From the NCBI GenBank assembly GCA_037126765.1, contig JBBCBC010000037.1, forward strand, positions 9,243,263-9,307,262: a DNA stretch of 64,000 bases. Reading direction: 5' to 3'. Positions 10,101 to 22,625 of the stretch are shown in pieces; position 1 is the stretch's first letter; every line of letters begins with the position of its first letter. The notes beneath the pieces are model-generated. The model did no database searches and was not told the DNA's origin. It saw only the letters and a list, made by a program, of their open reading frames with translations. The stretch is from Stenogyne calaminthoides. Taxonomy: Eukaryota; Streptophyta; Magnoliopsida; Lamiales; Lamiaceae. A program made the position numbers and the translations under genes.

Positions 10101-13100
10101 GGATAACTGGGCAACTAGTCGTGCTTCTTTTTTATCGATGTACTTTAAGTTAGTTTTTTTTTTCAATCGGATTAGATCCCTATTTTAATTATCATTTTTT
10201 TCTATAAGAAAATTAATATGGAAATGCACATTTAATAAACTTTGTCTCGTACAGTCGATAATTACAAATTAATTACATTAGGTGCGAGCGTTGTATATAT
10301 ATAGCAGGTTCGACCAAAATATAATTATAAATAGAATTGAACTCAAATGATTTTCGTACGTACTCTAATGCGTACATATATTAATTATATACATGCATCT
10401 TAATTTATATTAATGCTTTAATTTTTGGATATGTTATAACTTAATATGTTTATTATACTGTTTCAAAGTATTTTGACTCTTATTTTTAAAAATATTCCTT
10501 TTTTACCACCATTAATTGTATATGGTTGGTTTTCCGATTCAACGCTTTTCAGTTTTGAAAGTTAGAAACTCAAAGATTCTTGTATATTTGTACTTCTTTT
10601 AAATTAATTTTTATTTGAGATACTTACAAATCTTTAACTAGATTTACTGTGAACCTGAGTTTACTCTATCACTATTATGCATAGACATAACAATGATATT
10701 ATTTATGCATAACAATGATAATGCGTGTTCATAACAATACTGATATTTGAATAAATAAATTCATCTTGAACTCGGCTTCACACAATTTTTTTATCGGATT
10801 AATGTATATATTTTTCATATGAACTCAATATTTTATTTGATTCATTTGTGTCAAAAGAATCAATTCACACATTTTAATGATATTTTTATGAACAGTTGTT
10901 CCAAAATATCTAGTGTAAGTACAAATTTGTGGGGACACCTACTCTACCAATTCGAAACCTTAGCAAGATAATATTTGTGAGGTGGTTTCCTAATAAGGAA
11001 AGATTATTACGTTTTAAGTGACAATACGATTTAGAGGCTGGTTTGGCCGTTTTATGCTATATGGTGAAAGCAAACATGAGCATCCTGCCCTCACGTGACC
11101 TATGTACTATATCTCTAAGATATTTAATTGATTTTTTTTTTAATGCCAAAAATTCCAAACCTATAAAAATATGCTTCTTCTCTAACATATTTAATAGGTT
11201 GCCTCTTGCCTTTAGACATGCCAAAAATTCAAAACTAAAAATCAGTGTTTCCAACGTACATGTGCAATGGATATTTATATGTTCATTCATTCTTTTATAT
11301 ATTAATAAAGTAGGGGTCCAATCCAAATAATGTATTTATAAAGATATGGCTCATTAGTAAGTACTTACTTTCCCTTAAAGATTTAAATTAATTTATTAAC
11401 ATTGGGTAGAAAATGTGCTTAGAAAAAAATAATCATGGCCCTACTTGCCTTTAACTCTTTCATTTTATATATTCAATTGTTATAGACCTCTTATTTATTA
11501 AAGAAAAATGTGATAATTAATATTATCATACACATTTGTAGCACAGATAGTATGGATGTTTTTTTTTGATGATATCGTAGGGATAATATTAGATATAGGG
11601 ATAAAAAAGAAAAGGAACAAGAAAAGAGAGATTTGTAAAAATTATACTGCAATAAGGGTGTTGGTCTTGGTAAAGTATAGCTAAAAATCATTAAATTCAT
11701 TAGGACTCGTGAAAAATGTTTTTGTGATGTATTGAATTCATTCACAATTTCACATGGCACAACTCTTAGAAGTGGAAGGAAACAAACGGTTACTGCTTCC
11801 ATGTGCCAATTCTTTTTTTCGAAGACAGATATTTTCAGTGGAGAGAAAAGAGTATTAGTTATATGAAACTTAAAGTATTACGTGAGCTATAAAAAATAAA
11901 ATACAATGTTTAAAATCCAAGCCATGTAGAATAAAAAAAAGCATAAATTTTGTGTCATTTTTAGGAAAATTAAATAAACGAATTAAATTCACATCTTTCT
12001 AAAAGTTCAAACTTTTAGATGAGATGAAATTCTTTCAATAATCCATGCAAACTTTTGATTAAAAATGTTTGACTATCGAGCTCAAACACAAGACCAAACT
12101 TTACAAAACATATAGCTTTTGCTCTTGTTTAATACTATAAGAGATGGAGATGAGATCGCGATGATGATCTTGATTTATTATAATCACGATTTGATTAGGA
12201 AATTAATTATTAATATAATTAATTTAATTTATTAGCATTTATTATGTTTTCGTAATTAGTGTTATGATTTTTTTATTTAAGAGTCCGCCTTGTAACCTGA
12301 TCATTTGATTATGAATACGAATTAAAAAAATTGAGAATTTCTCGTATTAATCCTCATTGCCAGTATTTTAATGAGAATCAACGGAGATGGAGAAAGTTGT
12401 TTAGTATAATTCATGCTTCTCATACATTAGTAGGTGAATCAAGTCAATTTTTATTGATCAATCTCGAACCGAATATCAAAACATTTGATTTTATTTGAGC
12501 TCTAACTAAGATGGGGTTGAAGAATAAAACGAGTACCTGCAGTACATAAATAGTTTTCTCAAATACTAAGATGGGGTTAGCCTTTAGAATTGATTGAAAG
12601 GTTCCTGAATGGGTTCTTATAATGGGCCTATGGAAAACCTTAACTCCAAACAGCCCGAAATTTGCATTATTTAAATCTGAGCCCAATAGCCCACTAATGA
12701 GGGATTAATAAATAGGAAAGCCCCTTGAAACATGGCTCAATAGTTACTTATGTGCAGTTGAAGTTTTAATATCAAATTTGCAAAACCCCTCTTCCCTTAA
12801 AAAGGAAAAATATAAAATGAAAGTCTCCATAATTAGAAGTTAGAAATTGAATTTTCTTTTTTCCGTTTCCCATTTTATAACAAGAACTGTAGTTGCATAG
12901 GACACAAAGTAGCAATAATTATAATAAGAAAATGAGCTCAGAGAAATAAAAAATAATTCCACCTAACACATACAAAAAACTTGTATTAGATCATCTTAAA
13001 AGATACTTTTTCTTGACTAAAAAATAATATTTATTTTTTCTAATAAATATTATTTTGATTTTTTTTTTTTTGCCAACCAGACATTATATAACTTTTTTCT

Positions 13101-14150
13101 TAGGGAGACCTGCCCAACACATGAGTGACTCACGCATAGAATTTCATAGAAAGTCAAAAGGAACTTAATTAAAAATTCAAGTCAAATGTTTCATTAAGAA
13201 AAACAATACTATAAAATAGATATAATTACAAAAATAGAATTTTGCCAGTATGGTCCCCAAAATGACGATTAGGAGAATTTCCACACCGCACGATGCAGCG
13301 GCACCGTCTTATAAAAGTCGCCAATCACACAATAAATAAATTATTGATGGATAATGATACAATAACCACACACGTAGATCACGACTAATGAATGAATATA
13401 CATTCTTTGTAATTTCAATATCACATGATAGCAAAACTATACCAACAATATAATTAGACCCAAAACCCCCCTCGGTTATTAATTAGCTAGAATAAACATA
13501 ACATACATATGGTGAATAATATAAAATTATTGAAATTCAAATTCTAATATGATCAAATCAATATTATTGAAAAAAGGAAAAAGAAAAAAGATCGAACTTC
13601 ATTTCAATATCATAATTAGTTTCATTTGTGCTTCCACATGTAATGGATAACATAAAAATAGATCATAAGTATACGAATTTCAAACGATGAGTATTCACTA
13701 CAAATATATGGGTCAGTCATAATCGATCGAATTAGGAATATGAATGAGAAGTTAAAGTTGATTACCGAAAGAACTACTAATAGATAGGTGAGTTGCATGC
13801 TTACCAATTAATTAATCAAACTCAACCAATAATGCTTACGTGCTGGTGCGGTGTCAACATTAATCTTAATTACGTTTGTTCTTGTGTCCTTCAGTCGGTG
13901 TTACTGTTGCATGATTATACCCATCACAACGAACTCCAATTCACGTCACGTGATTTTTTTTTCATTTGTTAGGCAGCCAAATGATGTGTTATTATTTAAA
14001 AAATATTTATTTTTTAAACGACGACACTTTGTGTACATGTACAGTAGGGATGATGTGTATCATGCTTAATGAAAAAAAAAAAAATTACGTTCACTGGAAA
14101 TATTAAGCAAAAAATTATGTAAGTAATTGATATTTCTCAAGAAATTGAAA
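10100..14150. other. Intergenic, AT-rich, nothing clear
   Basis: Apart from the distal G-box at 11092 I see no gene, RNA gene or clean repeat. The longer ORFs (11043-11330 on both strands, 11491-11802 minus, 12444-12686 minus) are low-complexity or shadow each other and show no domain. Confidence 0.45.
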
Positions 14151-14194
14151 CCCATTAATCGGCAAAGCTTGTCTAATTTACCACTTTGTTGCAT

Positions 14195-15240
14195 AATCGT
14201 ACTAATTCATCGCCTCCTCAAATAGTGACATATATGAAATTCTCTTTGCAAAAGATATATAGTATGTAAAACTAAAAGCATGCTATATGATTTTATTTCA
14301 AAAAGTATTCTATAGTATTCGTTGATTATTTTGTTGAGTTTGGTCGGAAGAAAATGCGTTCACGTCTCAACTATGCTCAAGTATGCCCCTCATCACTTTC
14401 TAGGGTGGTGCAATTATGCTTTTCAATTCACTAAATTTATTTTATTTTATTTTTTAAATTATAACTTGAAGCGTGTTTTTTTTTGTCAATTATATATTGA
14501 ATTATACTTTTAGTTCTGTACATATAAAATTCATATTCTTTAAAAAAATTCAGTTGATTTATTATTGATTTAATTTGGTTTTTATTCTAATTAAGTTTTA
14601 ACATTATTTTGAGAAGTAACTGTAATAACTCTCTAAAATGCTGGTAGGAGCTCACATTTATATAGTTTGGGGGATTTGACCGAATTCATGACACTGTCTG
14701 ACAGAAAATATTACTAGTACTTTATTTCATTATTTGGTGTCCAAATTGTCAAATTGATAGTACATATATATGTAATGATAAAAAGAAAAATCACAAATTC
14801 GAAGCCTTCAATGTATATTAATATATATATATATACACGCTTGAAATGCCGATAAAATATGGAATAGCGATTGAATATTTCATTAAACAAACAATCGTAC
14901 TAATTTATGTTAAATTTTGAATATATGAAATTCTTTTGCTCCGAATTTAATTAAAACTAAAAGCATATATTGATTTTTTTATTTATGTTTAGATTCTATA
15001 ATTCGTTGATTATTTTTGTACACAAAATGAAAATGTTCACGTCAGTGGGTCGGCCCTCATCAAGTTCCAACCACCCCTGCCTTATTTTTTTTACAATTAA
15101 TTTATTTTAAAAATAACACCGTGTTTTTTTGTGTGTCAATTAGCGAATTAACTTTTAGTCCTATATATATAGTCTTTATAATTTGCAAAAAATCCGGTTT
15201 AAAAATTTGGTGTGGTTCTAATTAACTTGGAATGTAATAC
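14195..15240. repeat. Diverged direct duplication, about 0.69-kb period
   Basis: The stretch from about 14200 (ATCGTACTAATTCAT) recurs from about 14893 (ATCGTACTAATTTAT). An ordered set of shared phrases follows in both: ATATATGAAATTCT, ACTAAAAGCAT, TTCGTTGATTATTTT, a GTTCACGTC block, a CCCTCATCA block and a GTGTTTTTTT-GTCAATTA block. It is non-coding. Confidence 0.6.
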
Positions 15241-15465
15241 TCCACTTAAAGAAAATATAAATAAAGAGGAGAATATATAGAGTCAGTCATTTTCCTTTTT
15301 TTCTCTTAGCGAAAAACATGTTCACCTTAATTCAATAACTAAAGTACTTCAGAAAACATATGATGAAAAATGCTAAGAGTAAGTATATATTAACAGCATA
15401 ATGCACATAAAAGAAGTAGAAATTGAGAACCTTATGAGAATAACTGAATAAGGTAATTAAACAAT

Positions 15466-15540
15466 GGCAGTTGGTAGTTGAACCCGTCTATAACAAATGC
15501 TTCCAGTACTTTAAAATTCAACGGCTGTTGATAAATGTTG
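15466..15540. repeat. Short repeat, copy 1 of a pair with 16613-16680
   Basis: The phrases GTTGGTAGTTGAACCCGTCT, AGTACTTTAAAATTCAACGG and CTG-TGATAAATGTT occur in the same order here and at 16613-16680, about 1.15 kb apart. The internal differences are small insertions. No coding potential. Confidence 0.65.
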
Positions 15541-15825
15541 TCCTTTAAGTTTTATAGTAAATTAAAAATTAACTCCTTAAGCGTTTGTCTAGAACAAGAT
15601 TATATAGGATGAGATGTATATATTTTAGATTATGATATCTTGCGAATAAAAACCGTACAAATAATAAAAATGTATGTGTATTATATGATTGTGTAATATA
15701 TAATTTTGCTTGAAAATAGTTGAATAATGATAAATTAAATGATTTAGAGATATCTGTCTCGTCACTGTGGGTGCTAATGAATTGTAAAACATTTTATTTT
15801 TCAGCAGCCCATTAACTTTCACCAG

Positions 15826-16600
15826 ATTAGAGATGTCAACGGGGCGGGAACATATGACATTCTCCCACACCCTTCCCGAACTGCCTCGTAGGGGATCATT
15901 GTCCCAACTGTAGTTCTCCAATTCCAATATTTTTTTTTGTTTCATTGTAAAGGTTCTGTATCCTTAAAATTGAGAAATGAAAAACTAAGAACAACATTCT
16001 ATTTTGTATATAAATGGAATGAAAAAAAAAAACCTTTCTAAAAGATCAATAAATTTTTTTCTAAATTTTTTTTTACAAGCTACAAATGAGTTCTTATTTA
16101 TATACTTCGGGTATCATATTTTCCAGTAATGTTTAGGATTGAATTGCACAAGGATTTTAAATCATTCAAAAAGATGAATCTCACAAGTCATACCAAACAC
16201 TACCTATACAAACTTCTCGTTTTATTTTTCTAGTTTAATTAGGTTGCCATACGTGCTCAGTTGTATTCAATAAATTAATCGCATATACACTTTTGATAAA
16301 TTCATTTACCAGTGTATCATTGACATATGTTTTGACTTGTATCTTTATTTGGTTTGTTTTTGTTTTGCCTAACAATATTGGCAAATTTAGTTGTCTTTTT
16401 GTTAGTTTTGACAAATTATTTTGGCAACCTGGAGGCATTGAAAACATGTGGAAAAAGGTGCAGCCATCATTTTCATTTTCATTTTAAATCATCCATCTAT
16501 AAATCATCCAAGTCACCAAGTTCAAGAAAATATCGACAATAGGTCTGATATTTTTTGAAAATATATCAAATTTAGATTCGCTTTCCATGGACATATGAAA
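15826..16600. repeat. Segmental duplication, copy 1
   Basis: This segment is repeated at 17402-19055. Shared landmarks include TAGAGATGTCAA, CTCCAATTCCAA, GAGAAATGAAAAACTAAGAA, ATAAATGGAATGAAAA, GTTCTTATTTATATACTT, CTCACAAGTCATACCAAACA, TAGGTTGCCATACGTGCTCA, GTGTATCATTGACATATG, GGAGGCATTGAAAACATGTG and TTCGCTTTCCATGGACATAT. The match is close from about 16170 onward. The initial TAGAGATGTCAA phrase is reminiscent of hAT-type ends, but no matching right terminus was found. Confidence 0.8.
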
Positions 16601-17401
16601 ATATCTAAACACAATGGCGTTGGTAGTTGAACCCGTCTTAACTGCGTTAAGTACTTTAAAATTCAACGGCTGATAAATGTTTTATATTTTTTAAATGAAA
16701 TATTTTTTAAATTATTTTTATTTATTAAAATTTAAAATCTTTTAAAAAATAAGCTATTTAATAAAAAATGTATGTGTATTATATGATTTATATAATTTTT
16801 GGGAAATAAAATCTTAATAAACAATTTGTTAAAGTTCTTTGACCTAATTTTTATTATTTTTTTTTAACTAATAAAGATTTTTAAAAAACTATTTTTAAGA
16901 TTGGAGACGGATATGATTTTTCATATTTTTTTATGTGCAAAACTTTTCATAAAACAAAATATATATTTTAACAAAAATTTTTTTTTTTTTAAAAATATTT
17001 TAAGAGTTTTTTTTGAAAAAATCATTTATTCATACTTCTCCCTCCAAATTTAGATATTCATCTTGTCAAAGGATGAAGGAATTTATGAAGGAAAAAAAAA
17101 ATACTTTTTTACGGTGAAAATTTTTACGGTGAGATGAAAAATAATTTTTTGAAAATAAATAAATATATTTTTTTGAAAAAATATTTTTCCTTTTAATGTT
17201 AATTTGTATTTAAATGGTTGGTATATGAGATCGACTTATGGTCTTAGTTTTTGAGATATGATAGAACTTATTTAATTTTTGTAAAAATTTGGATCGTCCA
17301 AACTAACTATGGCTCGATTTTTAGACATCTTTTAGACCGGAACGTAAAATAAGATAGATTGTGTAAGATAAAAAAAAGTCTAATTAATTTGCCAAACACC
17401 C

Positions 17402-19055
17402 CTAGAGATGTCAAAAGGTTAAATAGATGTTTTTCCCAATCCTTTGTTTATGTAAATCACTCTGTCTCAACGGTAAATTCTCCAATTCCAAATTTTTTTT
17501 TATTGTAAAGGCTATGTATCCTTGAAATTGAGAAATGAAAAACTAAGAACAACGATCTACTTTGTATATAAATGGAATGAAAAAAAAAAAAAAAAATCTT
17601 TCTAAAAAGATCAATATATATATATATTTTATTTTAGAAGCTACAAATGAGTTCTTATTTATATACTTGGGGTTTATCTTCCAGGAATGTTTAGAGCATC
17701 ACTAACCATCGGACAAATCATACGAGACATAAAAAAATAGAAGGTAATTTGGAAAATGTAGATCAAAAAAAGAGAAAAATGAGGTAAAATATTTGCTTGC
17801 ATCAATTTGTAAAAAGACAGGCATTGGTATCATAAAATTAATTCTTTTACCATCTTTTTTTTAATGTTACATATTAAATTATTTTGATTTAACTCCTATT
17901 TCAATAATTTTTTTTGCAAAATTTTTCAATTGGGGAAAATGATAAAATGAATTTGATTTCAGTTCTTTTCCCATTAATTTGTTTCAAATTTTTATTGTAA
18001 TGGAATGCCCACTATTGTTTGAAAATTTACAAGAAATATCATTAAAAATATTTTAAAATTGTTAATAAAATTAAAAACTTATTATTTTTAAATAATAATA
18101 AATATAAACAGAAATAAAACAAAAAAAATTTTATGGTCTTTTATTTACTTTAATGTATATTATCGTAAAAAATAAGTAGTATATATATATATATAATTGA
18201 AATTTAACTATTTAGATGGATATGTTTGTTTTTAAAAACCATTAAAGTGTTCATTTATATTTTTGTCTTTATAATTTAATGAAGAGAAAATGTTTTTTTT
18301 TAAGAAAAATTAAAATTAGTAAGGATTTTAAAAATCTTATTAATGATTCTTTTTACAACCATTTATTGAAACTATTTAAATAATTAAATTTTTTATAAAT
18401 TACTTTGAGTTGGTATGATGGATGAATGATTTTTTCATCCATCAATTATAAATACTCACTAGGTTAATTTTTTTACACTTTAGTTATTACGATTCTGTAT
18501 TCTTTAGTAGATAATATAGAGATCTTTCTTAGGATTGAATTATCGCGAATATAAATCAATACCTTTTTTCCCAATTAAAATAAATGAGGCTGAGGTAGTT
18601 TAAAATCGTAAATTCAAATAGATCAATCTCACAAGTCATACCAAACACTACCTATACAAACTTCTCGTTTTATTTTTCTAGTTTAATTAGGTTGCCATAC
18701 GTGCTCAGTTGTATTCAATAAATTAATCGCATATACACTTTTGATAAATTCATTTACCAGTGTATCATTGACATATGTTTTGACTTGTATCTTTATTTGG
18801 TTTGTTTTGTTTTGCCTAACAATGTTGGCAAAAAATTAGTTGTCTTTTTGTTAGTTTTTACAAATTCTTAAGCATATAAGGAACCTGGAGGCATTGAAAA
18901 CATGTGGAAAAAAGGTGCAGCCAATCATTTTCATTTTCTTTTTAAATCATCCATCTATAAATAGACCAGTCACCAATTCTCATCAATAGGTCTGACATTT
19001 TTTGAAAATATATCAAATTTAGATTCGCTTTCCATGGACATATGAAAATATACTC
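17402..19055. repeat. Segmental duplication, copy 2, carrying an 0.84-kb insertion
   Basis: This is the second copy of 15826-16600. It is longer because an extra block at about 17694-18528 interrupts it at a point where copy 1 reads TTTAGGATTGAA without a break. The two sides of the insertion match copy 1 well. Confidence 0.8.
17694..18528. mobile_element. Candidate transposon insertion in duplication copy 2
   Basis: Copy 1 provides an empty site: TGTTTAGGATTGAA near 16130. In copy 2 the sequence reads TTTAG, then GAGCATCACTAACC-like sequence, then about 0.8 kb, then TTAGGATTGAA. A TTA or TTAG is therefore repeated at both borders, consistent with a 3-bp TTA target duplication as made by PIF/Harbinger elements. 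Many MITEs of that class begin GAGCATC. The right terminus is a poor inverted match to the left, so the class is uncertain. No transposase frame is visible. Confidence 0.45.
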
Positions 19056-19224
19056 CATGCATGTGCTCTTATAGTTATTTATAAAAACCCCAATTGGTGT
19101 ATATTTTTTTAAACAAAATTACAATTATCATTATTATTTCTTGAATAAATGTATTACCCCCAACTAAATAAATTTATATAATTTATATTAAACAAAATTT
19201 ATTCTTTAAGTACTAGTATAATAA

Positions 19225-20765
19225 AATTGAGTTTAAATACATGTTTATTCATAAAACAAATTTATATATTTCAAAAATATGTCTTTAAAAAAACATGAGA
19301 TCTCTCTCGCGCCACAAATATTTATGTTTAGACCAAATTTATCCACATTCATCTTGAAAAGTTAATTTTTTGGCGACACATTTTTTAGATCTTTTGAATT
19401 AAAACAAATTGCCCCATTTTTTTATAAAAATACGTTAATTTAATAAAATTTATTTTTAACAAATTTTTATCCATTTTAAAGATAACAATTTGGATCTTCC
19501 AAACTAGACTATGGCTCGATGAAATCTTTCACCGAAACGTAAGATAAGTTTAAGATTAGAAAAAAAGTCCAATTAATAATACACACCGAGTAAAAAAATT
19601 GTTTTAGTTTCAAATATTTGTTTATGTAAATTCTCGCGTTTTCGTTTTTTTAAATACAATAATATCATAATAATATGTAGATCAAAAAATAAAATAAAGT
19701 TTTTAATTGGTATCATAAAAATTAATGTGACTGTCTTTAACGAGTAGGCTCCATAATAAAATCATATATATTGAAGGTGTCCTCTCAAACATTGCTTTGA
19801 AATTTAATTAAATGTAAGGCTGGCCCCGTTTTTACCAGTCATTATCAAGGTATGTACTATCCAAGTATCCAAATATCAATTTATGTTTAAAAATATTTTA
19901 CATAAAATTAAAAAAAATTAAATAATAGTAATAAATATATGTGTAATGTGATTTTATGATCTTTTATTTACTTTAATGTATATTCTCATAAAAAATAAAA
20001 TATAGATATAAAAAATTGAAATTTTTTCAGTTGGTTCTCTTGAATATTTTGCAAAATAACAATTATTTTATCAAATTTTTTTTTTCCAGGTCTAATAATA
20101 TTGAGTTTAAATACATGTTTATTATTAGAAATTTAGAATTGAAATCTTTCAAAAAAAAAATGTCTATTATAATTACAAAACATGAAATCTCTCTCGGCCA
20201 CAAATATTTTTGTTTAGTTTGTTTTAGTCCAAATCAATCCACATTCACTTTAAACTTAATTTATTCAGATCTAATTAAAAACAAATTGCCCCATTTTTTT
20301 TTTTTTTTATATTTATGTACTTTAATTTACATAACAATTTGTACATTTGATTTATATACACGGATATTTAATAATTATTATAATGGACCTTGTATTCAGA
20401 GAAATATTTATGTTGCATTGCATAAATGAACTTGATTCCGGCATAATGATTTTTACTCAAACAATTGACCTACTTTGGTTTCTCTTTTTACGTTTTCCTT
20501 CCAATAAATTAAAAATAAATAAATAAATAATAATTTTTAGTAAACCTCATCATAGAGTTCAAGACCCGGTCCGTTTACAACAAGTCTCCTGCAGAAACAG
20601 GGAGATTTAATATGACCTACATTGTATCATTAATATATATATTTTTTATTATAAGAGTTTTTTATTGAGTTTAAAAAATGGTATTTTAGAAATTTCAACC
20701 TTTCCAAAAATATGTCTATTATAACTACAAAACATGAGATCTCTCTCTCTTTATCAATATTTGTG
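19225..20765. repeat. Three diverged copies of an AT-rich block
   Basis: Blocks near 19227-19345, 20101-20250 and 20666-20765 share GAGTTTAAA-ACATG-TTATT, then AAAACATGAGATCTCTCTC-like text, then CACAAATATTT-TGTTTA. Spacings are about 870 and 570 bp. The first two also share CCACATTCA further on. A related phrase (CTTTTATTTACTTTAATGTAT) links 18137 and 19958. Confidence 0.55.
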
Positions 20766-21409
20766 TTTAAAAAAAAATGAACAAGTTATTTACTTCTTCA
20801 AAATTAAAATTTTTTTTTAAAAATAAAAATTGAATAGTTTATAGAAATAATTTTTAATATGCCATTGATAAAATAGATACATCCTCTCATTTAAATTTTA
20901 TCTTAATTTAGAACTTATTAAATTAAAATGTAACTCTTAAATATTTTTATTGTTTTAACTTTTGACAAATGACTCTTTTTACACAAATAAGTTATGTTAT
21001 GAAAAAGTCACTTTTCTTGGGTTGGAGTATATAAAGAGTAATAAAAATGAAGAATCAAGCCACTTCATATAGCTTTTTTTCTTTTAAAGATAATCATAAA
21101 ATAAATATATATGTTTTAACTTATATCTAAATGTTGAAATTTATGGGGGAAAAAACGATATAAGGGGAGTACTATACAACATAATGCTTCTTTTTGATAC
21201 GAAAAGAAAAAAGAAAAACATATTTTAAATTGTTCAAAGATGGCTAGAATCTAATCTAGATCATGTATGACTCATTTTGCTTTCAAAAGGTGTTCAAAAG
21301 TTACAGTAAATTCCTCTTAGCCCCCCATAAACTATTTTTTATTTGAAGGAGTCATCCTTTCTGTTTGACTATTTTAATATTTTTCTAAATTACCAAATTT
21401 ACCCATACC

Positions 21410-22625
21410 TATAATTATAAGGAAAAAATTAAGATGGAGAGAGCATTAACAAAAATGGAACTGACCTTTTAAATATAATAAGGACCAAGGATATATTCCC
21501 TTTGCCTGCTTAAACAACATGTGAAATGAGATTTTGCCGCGTAATGTAATAACCAATTTTACTACTTTTTTGAACCCAACAAGTAATCTTTAATGTTTTT
21601 TAAAAATAAAAAATATATTTTAATTTGATTTTTTACCCTTCTTTTTTTAATCGTCTGGTTTATTTTATTAAATTATTATTCACATTAATGGAATTTTTTT
21701 GTTTAATATTATTAATTGACTTAGTTTTTTTAAATTAATAGATGTTTTAGAAAAGTTAAATTTTCTATTTATTTTACAAATACACAGCTTAAATAATGTG
21801 CAAACGAATTCAATAGTTTTTTTTTCTTTAAATGTTCAAAAATAAATAAATATGTTTTAACTTTTAAAATGCCCAAATACAAAATAAATCACTATATTTT
21901 TATATTTTATATTACGTACATTTGAAAATTCTATAAATTATTTGACAATGTATAAAATTGCAATAAATTTAAAAACTGTTGTTAAGCTAAAATATTAGCA
22001 AAAATCTGTTTAATTTTTACTATTTTTTTAAAGAAGGAGTAAAAATTTTTTGACTTCCAATCAAAATAAATTTTAAAAAATACCCATACAATAATTAATT
22101 AAAAAAAAATTAAGATGGACAAATCTAGGTAAAAAATGGAACTTACAAAATTTAATAAGGACCAAGGATATATTCCCTTTCTCCTTTAAACAACTAATGT
22201 GAAATTGCATTTTTCAATGCAATTAATGAGATTTTGCCGGTAATGTTCACCTCACTTTTCAGAAATTACGTTTTACTAAAATACCCACTTTTCTTTTAGA
22301 TTTTTTAAAAAAAATATTTCGGATCGGATAATATAGACATTTTAAAAATTAAAACATAAATGGAATATCCACATAATATTTAATTATTTATTTGAATTTT
22401 AAGCATAGAGCTTTAGATTTGAATTCTATTTATTTTAACAGAAATAATATTAAAATTCAATAGTTGATCTATAATTTTTATAGTATTTAATGGATGAAAT
22501 ACAAAATTTTTTGGATATTTTTATATTTTTTATGGGATTTGAAAATTCTATAAATTATTTGACAATAAAAAAATAAATTTAAAAACTGTTGTTAAGCTAA
22601 AATTTTTTTTTTTAAATCTGTTAAT
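21410..22625. repeat. Diverged tandem duplication, about 0.65-0.7-kb period
   Basis: AATAAGGACCAAGGATATATTCCC occurs near 21477 and again near 22152, with matching flanks (TTAAGATGGA before, TTAAACAAC and GAGATTTTGCCG after). The phrase GAAAATTCTATAAATTATTTGACAAT followed by AAAACTGTTGTTAAGCTAAAAT occurs near 21924 and 22541. It is non-coding; extremely A+T rich sequence separates the anchors. Confidence 0.65.

Noticed and set aside
11043..11330. Overlapping ORFs of about 90 codons on both strands
   Set aside because: Low-complexity, AT-rich frames that mirror each other; no domain or splice context.
15625..16487. Several 60-106-codon ORFs in the duplicated region
   Set aside because: They are not conserved as frames in the second copy of the duplication, so they are not under coding constraint.
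20016..20429. 137-codon plus-strand ORF
   Set aside because: Phe/Ile/Lys/Asn-rich translation of AT-rich DNA inside a diverged repeat; no homologous frame in the sister copies.
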